A stretch of 64,000 nt of DNA, taken from NCBI GenBank assembly GCA_015501075.1, contig JADNYJ010000106.1, positions 1-64,000 on the forward strand. The letters are read 5' to 3'. This DNA comes from Gymnopilus junonius (Eukaryota > Basidiomycota > Agaricomycetes > Agaricales > Galerinaceae). Each line of letters begins with the position of its first letter. Position 1 is the stretch's first letter. The notes beneath the pieces were generated by a model, which saw only the letters and a program-made list of their open reading frames with translations, had not been told where the DNA came from and did no database searches. Shown one piece after another: positions 23,584 through 32,680 of this stretch. The translations under genes were made by a program, and so were the position numbers.

Positions 23584-25858
23584 TTACAACTTCCTCGGCC
23601 TCAACGTCCTTTGTGAGATCCCATTTTCCACCGTATTAGCTTCATTTTGAGGAGCCATTCGGCGAGTGCGATACTGCGGCCCATAACTCTCAGTCACCTG
23701 AGTGACACTGGGTTGGACAGTCCTTGGCGCTCTTTGTCGTTTGGAGAAGTTGGTCATTTCTTCGAGCACTGGGCACTTTCGGCTGCCATGAAGTTGTCTA
23801 TTGTCAGCTTCCTCAGAAGCGTCATCATCAGAGGAAGGTGTTTTGATGTCATTGATGCTAGCCTGGAAATTCTGTTTCCTACCACACTGTTTGCTGAGTG
23901 TGAGTTCTTTGGAAGTCATGTGCTGAGAGTCAATTGATGTTTGAATGCCAATGATCGAATCAAAAAGGGCATGGCTGTGACTTGAATAATGAACCCATGA
24001 GTCATTGAGAACCTGTTCAAGATCTGCTGGAAAATGAATAATGAGCAAAACATCTAGTATCAAGGATATAATGCGAGGAGGAAGGAATGATGAGCATGGC
24101 CGGTACTTGTTGCTCCCTGAACGCCGTTCAATGCACCAAAGGGAGTTGCCGAATTTGAGCAGGTGCTCCTCAGCAACTGCTCATTCTTTCTTTGTTAATT
24201 TGTCCTTCTTTGGGGGTGATTTCTTTCGGCGAGCATGAGGTGCAGTCAAGATGGGAAGTCCAGGGCAACCAGGAGGCATCGGGGACAGAGGGAAAACAGT
24301 TGAGTTACTGCCCTGCCGTTGTTGACAGAGCAAGCATGGTATGCGATGGCCAGCAGCGATACAATCCAGAGTGGCAGCATCAGGATGAGAGGCATCTGGA
24401 GATGGGTTTTCATAGCAAACATTAATGCAGGCAATATGGCAAGATTTTTCTGTTATGACCAGGGCCTTGGATTTGTCAAACACGGCAGGAGTAGACTTTT
24501 TCTTTTTCTTTTTCGACTGATCCTTACGTTGACCTTGCAGCGCAGCCGGAGACGTGAGAGCTAACTTTGGATAAATTATTTTTAAATCTCTCAGAGAGAT
24601 TTACCTACACGCAAGATATGAATTGGCTTCTTTGATGATTCGATGAGGAGCAAAGACAATACCCCGTCCGACTGTCTCTGGATCGCATCCAACATGTCCC
24701 TTCTCCTGCCAGGTTTCATTGAATGTCGAGCCAAACCCCAAAGAGAGACTATCAAGCAGAGACTTTGCATTAAGGCCATTCGAGAAGGTGACAGTACAGA
24801 TGATGATTTGAAGCTGCGGATCCATTTCTAGAAGTCAAATTGTCTCCTTGTTGTATTCAGGAGGGCAAACACTGTGATATATGCGGGCTCGACGAAGCTT
24901 ATCAGTTCCTTCAGGCTGGAGGCGCCAGAGATAGGCATGGACATGGGAGACCTGGTCAATAGTGCGGCAATGTATAATCGTCTTCCTGAGGTCAGCCAGA
25001 TAGGGAAGCAAGAAGTCAAATTTGTCACCACTAAGTCCTCGAGGCAAGAACTGGATGCTGAACTGAGTGTTCGGTCGCTCATTAGATCGCCGGATGAATG
25101 TGAAGCGGCCGTCAAAGAAGCCCAAGCTTTTGCAGACAGAAGCAGTTGGAGCCCTGGGCTCGAGGGTTGCAGTAAGGCCGACAACAGACATGGAAGGAGG
25201 GAAACGGCCATGAAGAAAGGTTCCGATGATAGAGAATGCTGGTCTAAAGGAGACTCCCCATTCATTTATGAGATGGGCCTCGTTGACGCATGCAAACAAG
25301 ATATTAGCCTGAAAAATGGGGCTTCCCGTTACCTCTCTCCACTCATTGTCATGCAGATGCTCTGGATCCACACATATTACCTGCCATTTAGTGCAGTCCT
25401 TGATCTCCGTAGCCAAGTGGATACCAGTCTTCCGTGCCACCGTCAGAGTTTGCTTGCAGTATGAGAATGCTGAGACATTTAATTTTGAAAGTTTGAGAAC
25501 CTACGTAATTGTCAATGAAATAAATGACGAGTGGTGCAGAACTTACAATATTGTCAGCCAAACCTTTCGTGGGTGTAATTACAATGCCGATCGGCTTGTT
25601 TCGAGAAGGAAGACCGATGATATAAGTCCCAGGAGTCCGGTTGTATTCCAAAAGCACCAGCGTCGGAATTGAAAAGGCAGCTGACTTTCCATCACCGGTG
25701 GCAGTGCAGCAGAGTACATCTTGCCCATCAAGGATAGCAGAAATGAGCTCCAGTTGAACCGGATGCAATCCATTCGTCCATGTCGGTATGAGTTTCTTTA
25801 CGATGACATTGATGGTTGCCAGGCCATCTGGGTCCCGCCAGCGAGGTTGTGGTGCCAT
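23584..25858 (-). pseudogene. RecQ-like DEAD/DEAH helicase gene, decayed
   Basis: Starts at 25858. Motif I is intact (CCTATGDGKSAAF) and motif Ia follows (GIVITPTKGLADNI). After an intron come KWQVICVDPEHL, then motif II as VNEAHLINEWG (Asp of DEAH replaced by Asn), motif III as GLTATLEP, and FIRRSNERPNTQF, KTIIHCRTIDQV and VTFSNGLNAKSLLDS. Motif VI reads EKGHVGCDP where related Agaricomycete helicases have EKGRVGRDP. A zinc-binding-like tail (CHIACINVC...IPCLLC) and a basic KKSPPKKDKLTKKE follow. TGA stops at about 24835 and 24181-24183 replace expected Arg codons. The Arg-to-His, Arg-to-Cys and Asp-to-Asn changes are all CpG transitions. The C-terminal exon ends at 23584. It would unwind DNA if intact, and is presumably part of the element's mobility machinery. 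Confidence 0.8.
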
Positions 25859-26019
25859 TTAAGAGCATTAATCATAGATTTGGCCTATCCAAGAGGTCTA
25901 AAATCAAGAATAAAGGGGCATGGTGGCTGGTTTACATGGGAGATCGCGTCAAGAGTAGGGGAGGACATGGCAGGATGCGTCAATATGACGCGTCGACCTC
26001 CGGACCGGACTTTCAAACC

Positions 26020-26070
26020 CCGCAGATTACATAAACTTTTTTCACCACGGTTCGAGGGGCGCGCTTGGCA
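26020..26070 (-). repeat. right inverted repeat of the two-gene element
   Basis: Inverse partner of 19964-20014. This copy keeps CG at both sites where the left copy has CA, so it is the less decayed of the two. Confidence 0.9.
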
Positions 26071-26222
26071 ACAGACCACATTACATGTGATCGTAGCACA
26101 CATCACACCAATGTATCGTGGTCTGTCTACGAGAGACTATCTACGAGGTGAGAGGTCTATAAGGGTGATCGGGGAGAGTCTATATAAGGTAAAGGGGCTA
26201 TAAAGGGAAGGTAGTCGTAACA
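26071..26222 (+). repeat. right subterminal region with hairpin and short direct repeats
   Basis: ACAGACCAC at 26071 pairs with GTGGTCTGT near 26119, leaving a loop of about 40 nt. Beyond it are imperfect direct repeats of the type AGTCTATATAAGG (near 26154, 26177 and 26198). The 12-mer TATCTACGAGGT also occurs on the same strand outside the left inverted repeat (about 19945). Confidence 0.6.
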
Positions 26223-26227
26223 GTGCC

Positions 26228-26465
26228 CATGAATTGTCTCACGGTAATTCTTGGAACTGCTTATCCCAGAACGTGTTCATGGCCCATGTTGACGTATGGT
26301 TACTATCAAAGGCGCGGATCCCACTTTTATCGACGATGCTTTTATTCAAAGGTTCGTTGATGCAAAGAAAGATAAACAAACGCACGAACCATAAATTTCC
26401 TATCCCAGCACCGCTGCGACGCGTTCAAATCGAGGCGGACGCCATGATAGTGCTATGGATCGGAT
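26228..26465 (+). pseudogene. F-box fragment B, 3' part
   Basis: Matches the C-terminal third of the intact F-box gene (GADPTFIDDAFIQRFVDAK, then PAPLRRVQIEAD), with stops and frame changes. It continues the fragment that ends at 19851, showing that the element sits inside an F-box copy. Roughly 50-100 nt of the expected middle are missing. Confidence 0.7.
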
Positions 26466-26639
26466 GAGGATGTATTTCCTGATGAATCCCGGGCAGCTTG
26501 GTGTGAAAAAATCTCGGGCTAACTTCACTCCGGGAGCTGTTCAACATGGACGGAAGAATAATAAGAATAGGAAGAACATTTATGTAAATCATGTGGATTT
26601 ATATTATCAATGTCATGGATATAACACGACTGAGACCCA

Positions 26640-27240
26640 GACTGGCAAGCGTACCAGTATCAGCAACTCCTCCAAGAAAGAGAGGGGATATAGTCTGTCT
26701 AGAGTAAAGAGTAGGAAGTAAAGAATAGAGAGTATGTACAGGTATCGCGGAGCTTCGAGTTTCGGATTTCGGGGTTTTGAGTTTTAGGGGTTGTATACAG
26801 TAACAACAAAACGAAAACGAAACAAAACGAGGGGTGAAGAGTAGAGAAGGGATAGGAAGGGAAGGGATGGGAAGGTAGGGGATGAGATGAGGTAGGGGGG
26901 TGTCGCAAATCGATAAAGAGGACAAAAAGAAGGCACAAAAAAGAAAGGCACAAAAAAAGGAGGGAGGGAAAAGGACAAAGAAAAGGAGAAGGTTAGTTAC
27001 AATGACATAGAGGTATGACGGCGGGCAATAAAGATCACTGATCAGTAAATTGAGCTATCGAGGGCGAGGTCAGGGCGAGGAGGAGGAGGTGGTGGTGGTG
27101 AAGGAAAAGGAGAAGGAAGGCAACATGCGACAAATGAAGGGCTACAAAAAAGAACCGGCATATCAAGAGAAGAGAAGAGAAGGGAGGTAGCAAGGCAAAT
27201 GAGAAGGAAAAAGGAAAAGAACGTAAAGGTACCATAACGC
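26640..27240. repeat. low-complexity purine-rich tract
   Basis: The plus strand is overwhelmingly A and G (runs of GGGAAGG, GAGGTGGTGGTGG, AAAGGAGAAGG). It lies downstream of the minus-strand gene ending at 27308, so it would be pyrimidine-rich in any transcript read-through. No coding signal. Confidence 0.6.
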
Positions 27241-27307
27241 AGGAATCCGGACGGACACCCTAGTCAATGGCCCAAGGAAAATCAGCAGCGGCACCACTCA
27301 GTCTTCC

Positions 27308-28744
27308 TCAATCCTCATCACGCCCAGCGGCAGCACGCCCAATGACGGCCGCGCCAAAGTCAAGTTTCTGGGGTTTAATATCCTTTGCTTCATCTTCCTC
27401 CTCCTCTTCCTCATCACTATCACCTCCCAAGAGCTCGTGCTTCCAGCTTTTCCCCAGGTTCGAAGTACGAGATCTCACAGGCGACCTCGACCTCTCACCC
27501 CTCACAGGCGACCTGCTACTACTCCTCGTCCTCTTCTTCTCCATCTCCAGCGCACCATTATCACGCCTATGCTTATGTCCTCCCCGTCTAGCTTCCGGGA
27601 ACAACATCTTGGGCGTACAATGAATAGCCGGTGAGAAATCCGGGTGGTCAATGGGGAGCTTGGAAGCGGGCGGAGGTGAGTAGGGTCTGTTCTCGGCGTG
27701 GTTGTAAAGCGGGTTGTTGTATACCCTGCGGACGCCACGGCTAGAGGAGAAAAAAGAAAGGCAGAGTAAGCTACATGAACAATAGAAAGAATACAGAGAA
27801 AGAAAGGGAGAGAGAGGGGGAGAGAGGGAGGGAGTAAAAGGAAAAGAAAGGAAACAAGACGTACAACACATAAGTCATCGTAGGCTTTTCCACACCAGGC
27901 GTTTGAGGGCTCGGATCGGCACTGCTGACGGTGACACTCGCACTCGGGCTGCGGGACACATCGCCGCCGCCCACGTGTTTCTCAGGCGTAGCGAGGAATG
28001 GGTTATCAGGAGAGTCTCGGAACGCCACTCCCCCGCGCCTGGGAGGCGTCGATGCGAGTGTCTGCGAACGCGTTTGACGCCGGGGAGTGGATGGGGGGGA
28101 GGCGGATAGGGAGAAGACACGCGCTGGTGAGGGGGAATCTGCTGTTGTTGCGTGGTCTTCTTGTTCTTGGTGGACAGGGAGGGCGAGGGTTTGTGAGACG
28201 GCTTTGCGATGCGAGGGTGGGGGAGAGACGGGGGCTATAGCGGCTGTGGCAGCGGCGGCTTGTGCTTGAAGGCGCCTGTAGAGTAGAGGAGCTCCTTGTG
28301 ATGATGACTTGGAGGTAGATGTACCGGCGGTAGCAGCAGCGGTGCTCGTCGTCGAGGACCCGACAACTTCCGGAGCTTGAGTCTGCTCAGCTGAATCCGA
28401 CCCAGTAGCACCACCACCGAGCCAAAACGCCTCTTCGTCAGCATCAGCCTCTCTGGCATCTCCCACTCTTCTTCTCTTATGCTGATGACGAGAAACCACC
28501 AGCTCATCGGCGCTGTCAGCATCGCCAACGCGGTCGTCACCGCTCGACAACACGGCATGAGAGTCATCATCGCTATCGCTCTCCACAGACCCCTTGGACT
28601 TGCCTCTCGCGTGCCTCCGCGGGTCCTGGGTGGCGTGGGCAGCGATGCGAGAGATGCTGTTGATGCAGAACGTTTGAGTGGCCTGCGAGAGGGTGGGCTG
28701 GGGATTCCTGGCATGCCCAGAGCCACAGGGGACGAATCGAGCAT
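27308..28744 (-). CDS. probable nuclear protein with a conserved C-terminal block, function unknown
   Basis: Start at 28744 (MLDSSPVALGMPGIPSPP). The N-terminal half is disordered and Ser/Pro-rich (RRPLKRSASTASLASLPTPP, ESDSDDDSHAVLSSGDD) with a nuclear-localisation-like HKRRRVGD. A conserved-looking block follows, split by one intron: TMTYVF joins RGVRRVYNNPLYNHAENRPY and LPIDHPDFSPAIHCTPKMLF. The tail has RS-type repeats (SSSRSPVRGERSRSPVRSRT), then an acidic run and a stop at 27308. The intron (about 27865-27741) is almost pure pyrimidine in the transcript. One frame break at about 28605 separates GGTR from GKSKGSVESD and looks like a missing base. I do not recognise the family; nuclear location is inferred from the basic motifs. 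Confidence 0.65.
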
Positions 28745-30145
28745 TTGGGGACGCGGTATAGGAAAAAGTATGTTCAGTTTTTTGGTAGATGGATTGTGTA
28801 GATGTGTTACGGGCACTGGAGGTAAGTTTCGTTGTTCAAGGGGTAGCGCAGAGATTTTGAAAGGAGGACAAAGACAAGGGCCACAGCGCGACGAAAGAAC
28901 AATGACCGCGAGTTCATAATATGCCAAAATAATCGCATAGCCACAGTGAAGCCTTGCCACGTGATCCGAACGCGTGCCACGGGCTACATACGCGTCTCGA
29001 CACCTCGTCTCGGACTCTCGGGGATCTTTCTTTCGACCCATCGTTATACATTAAATGTCCACCTAGATACTTGTAATTACTGCTTATGATTTCGTTCTGC
29101 TGTTTCCCCTAAAATAGTCTTGGGACTTGCCTAATTTTTTATGCCCAGCTGGTGTTTCTGCAAGAAACAGTAGAAAGATGTCAGATGATGTGGTACTGTT
29201 TCTTAAATAAACACTAGTCAGTGCCAGCAGTGATATATGTTGATACTTACAGTCTTTTTTAATTGGAGAATACTCGAACTCTTGTTTTGTTTGTTGCCCA
29301 ATTCCAGACCTAACACCAAAACCACATTCCGCGTACTTAGTACTCAGTCCTCTACTAAGTAATCTCTTACTTACTCTATGTCATTCGGTATTACCTTTCT
29401 AAGGATATAGACCATGATTTATCAGGTTCTTAATGACATGTTCTCTCTCATGCTGGGGTTGTCAGTTGTTATCCGTAGTCAATGTTAGGAAATAGTGATA
29501 GCGATAGTGATAGCATTATACACAGCACTGACCCATCCCAGGCCGCCGTGTCCCGAAAGTTATCCCGATACAGGCCAGCTAATTACATATCTTCGCTTCC
29601 GGACCTTGAGTATCACGACCACACCAAGCAATCCACCCAGCTCAATGAGCCTGGACGTCAATGTGGCCCTTTCAAACCAGGTATTTACGAGACTATCCAT
29701 GCACCACCAGTACATTCTCCATCACGGGCTATTACCCAATTCAAAGGCATGGATGGGACTAACACTGGGGTTTTTTCATAGACACTTAGCACTTCATGTG
29801 CGAATTTTGCGAGCAGGCCTGTGATTTCCCGTGACGCTAGCATAGTAATATGACTGCGATCGACGGGCTCGATTTCAACACCAGTTATGATAGGCTTTCT
29901 GCATAGACCCCAGCCTAGAGCCCATAGTGCAACGTACGTATGCATCTGAATTTAGATGGGTGTTGATATCGAACTCGCCTTTTATGTAGTCTCCTTACCT
30001 GTTATATTTATACAACCATTATCTCAATAGTGTGCTTATGGCCCAAAGGATATGTGCATACTCTATAGAAGAGTGTCAAAGAGAGATTTATTTATTTCGC
30101 AGGCTTATTGACTCTCAGTCTGTTCTATCATCCATCTACTGACCA
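28745..30145. other. intergenic, no gene recognised
   Basis: 1.4 kb with the promoter of the nuclear protein at its left and the 3' end of the F-box gene at its right. A 99-codon open frame at 29482-29781 has no conserved motif and is not called. Confidence 0.45.
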
Positions 30146-32029
30146 TTAGAGAGTCGAATCAAAGGCAAGTCCACGTTCAAACCTTCCTGGAGTGACTAAT
30201 TCCAAAGAATGGTCGGGTCTCAGGAAGTTTACAGCCATCGGAGACATTGGCTCTGAAGCAATAGATGAGGCGCCTACCAACGAGGCTAAACCGGGTCCAA
30301 GTCCGAGTCGAGATTGCAACTGGTTAACGTTCAACACTGGAGGCTGAGAAATAAACCCATGCCCAAACTCAATTTCGACTTGCAGCAGTGATGCAGGAGT
30401 GAGGACGTCCTGCACCGCTCTTCTCTTTGTGTCTCCACTCCTTCTTCTCGCGTCAATGAACCTCTTGATAAAAGCATCGTCAATAAAAGCAGGATTGGCT
30501 CCCTTCACATAAACATGTGTCAACCCAGGCCATGAGCACATCCGGATCCCCTGCTGGTTCGGGATGAGCAGTTCCAAAAATGCTCTTATGAAATCCACAG
30601 GGAGCCCTCGCAAGGTCGAAAGATACACCGCCTGCTCCGTCGATACTCTTTTCCATACATGGCTAAAATGGGTGAGGTTCGGCGCGTAGAAGAAGCACCA
30701 GTTCAGCTCAGGGAGAGACAGGAACTCGACGTTCATCGTCAGTTGCTCCGTGCCCTGGTTATTACTCGCTAGGAGGACAAGCAAAGGCGAGCGTCGCGAT
30801 GGGCTTGGAGCGTATTTGGTTTCGTAACGGATGCATTTGAGGTTGGGTACGAGCATTCGGTCGAGCAGCGATGCTAGATTGTACGCCGCGTCCAGTAGGG
30901 TCAAGGAGTGGAGGTGCGGAAGGGAGATCAATCTCAAAGGGCAGATGGTATGAGATGGATCTGTCAACTCTATCCCAAGGTGTACCAGGTTGCTGCACTG
31001 CGCCAGCACAGCGTACGCTTCGTTCAAGGTGAACCCACGATCCCTCCAGACCTGCGTGGAGTATATGATGTCCAGGCTTGTTAGCAAGCGCCAGTTGATC
31101 TCGAGGTAAGGAATTAGAGAGGGGAATTGGATGAGATGCATCTCGCGGAGAGTTCTCGTTATAAGCAGCCCGCTACTTGTCCATTTCTTGTCTTGCTGAT
31201 TGGCAGTCCCTCCAACTGGGCGGTCATCCACGAACGACAGTCGGAGTGTCTCCAGCATGGGCAGCTGCTCTGGTGTGAGGGACGCGAAGAACGTGTAGAA
31301 GTAACCAGACGGCAACGTCACCTCCAACACACGTATGCGGTAGAAAAACGAAATCAGCAGCACCAAGTAAGCCAAATAATCGTCTGCCGCAGTACCATCC
31401 CAGCTCGAAGATGTGACATAGAGCGACACAGAGAGCGGACGAGATCGTGAGCGGGTAAGCCATTGTCGGATAGCCGCTTGATGGAGGAACATCCTGGCTT
31501 GAAAAATTTCTCTAACGTCTGGAAGGGAGATCGCAGGGTACGAGGGATATCTTGGTAAGGGAATATGCAATGATGCCCAGAGATGAGGGGAATTGTAGGC
31601 TATGAATCGCCATCGGCTGCAGACGAGGCCCAGAACCATAGGCGGCTGGGTTGGATCCATGACGGCATTATGTTCTACTGGAAGACAGAAGAGGAAGATC
31701 GACAAGAGTATATCGTTGGGGAGAACTCTGACTGGAGAAAGTAGCACACGATGTTGTTGGATGACACTCTGAAGTCTGTCCCTTTCTGTCGTAAAGTGTT
31801 CCAACGCTCGCTGGCGAAATGTCATTTCCTTTTCAAAGTCAGCCATCCTGCGCTCAGGTTCCTGGAGATATTGCTCGATTTCGACCCTCTCAGCTTCATC
31901 TGGGACGTAGTTTGTACGTAATTCACGGCTCAATGGCGAATTGAATGCCCATGCCTAGATACCGCGAATCCGGTATGAGTTGAGTCCTGGCTAGCATGAT
32001 AGATGGTTTGTAGGAAAGTTACTAACCAT
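30146..32029 (-). CDS. F-box domain protein, intact paralogue
   Basis: ATG at 32029-32027 is a one-codon exon followed by an intron (GTTAGT to TCTAG near 31951). Exon 2 then reads AWAFNSPLSRELRTNYVPDE and stays open for about 600 residues to 30146. An N-terminal coiled coil (VEIEQYLQEPERRMADFEKE...RDRLQSVIQQHR) precedes the F-box (VRVLPNDILLSIFLFCLPV...VLGLVCSRWRFIAYNSPHLW). A long Leu-rich body follows (HLHSLTLLDAAYNLASLLD, LNWCFFYAPNLTHF, WPGLTHVYVKGANPAFIDD). This coiled coil plus F-box layout is common in Agaricomycete F-box expansions, presumed SCF adaptors. It is the only uninterrupted member of a four-copy family in the window (decayed A, split B, frame-broken 32681-34702), and is rich in CpG unlike copy A. 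Confidence 0.85.
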
Positions 32030-32680
32030 CGAAGTTACCGGAAGCCTCTGTGGATTTGACTTATGTAGGGGGTGAGGTGATGATCGTTTTTGTTAGAAAG
32101 TTGAATGAGCTTTAAAATTGAATTGATGGAATGATGGCTAGGAACGGTTTTAATTTTGGCAAATTTTTAATATTTAATACCTTACCAATCTCAACCTCCT
32201 TCCAGCTTATGCGCGTTTATCTCTTCAACGTCGAATATCGATACACTAATTAATGAAATAGAAAATCCTCCTTTGTATTTAAGTACCTCGTGCCCAAGTC
32301 GACATTGTTGCCCAGTTGATTTGGTTTCGAAATGTGCACGTGAGCTGAACGCGTAGTATCAGAGCTCTTACTCAGCTTTCAGCGCGTCTCGGTCAAGTCT
32401 CGGTCTTCCGCAAGTTGAGACCCAGGGATTGATACATCTACATTTCATTTCTCCTTATCTTGATACTGGAAAGACAACTTATTTTATTCTAGCTTAAGAT
32501 GCAAGAAGCGAGCGTTGAATTTGCATTTACTGTTCAGTAAAATAATCGGTACTTATGAGTTACTTATTTCTATGAATAAAATCTTTATGAATTATAATAG
32601 CCTATGGGCTTAGACATGTATGACTGGAGGAGTTGAAGGCGGCTACGAATATTCCATAATTACAAATTATATACGAGCCA
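32030..32680. other. AT-rich spacer between F-box paralogues
   Basis: Promoter of the intact F-box gene and 3' flank of its frame-broken paralogue. No gene seen. Confidence 0.4.

Larger units (their letters stand above)
19857..26222. mobile_element. two-gene DNA element with 51-bp inverted repeats
   Basis: A 51-bp sequence at 19964-20014 recurs inverted at 26020-26070 with 49 of 51 bases identical. Both differences are G/A at CpG sites. Between the repeats lie only two genes, converging tail to tail with about 43 bp between stops: a DUF6589 protein (+) and a RecQ-like helicase (-). F-box sequence flanks the unit on both sides and is interrupted by it. The outer limits given here are a proposal: TGTTATGA at 19857 and its near-inverse TCGTAACA ending at 26222, flanked on both sides by GTGCC (19852-19856 and 26223-26227), which would be a 5-bp target-site duplication. 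The inner 51-bp repeats are certain; the outer ends are inference. Both genes are dead by stop codons, so this copy is not autonomous. Confidence 0.75.

Noticed and set aside
24874..25672. Long plus-strand open frames across the helicase region
   Set aside because: They are antisense to the helicase, whose motifs are unmistakable on the minus strand.
27267..27634. Plus-strand Ser/Pro-rich frames
   Set aside because: Mirror images of the RS-repeat and acidic C-terminus of the minus-strand nuclear protein.
29482..29781. 99-codon frame with SDSDSDS start
   Set aside because: No conserved motif, no coherent exons, and intergenic context; likely chance.
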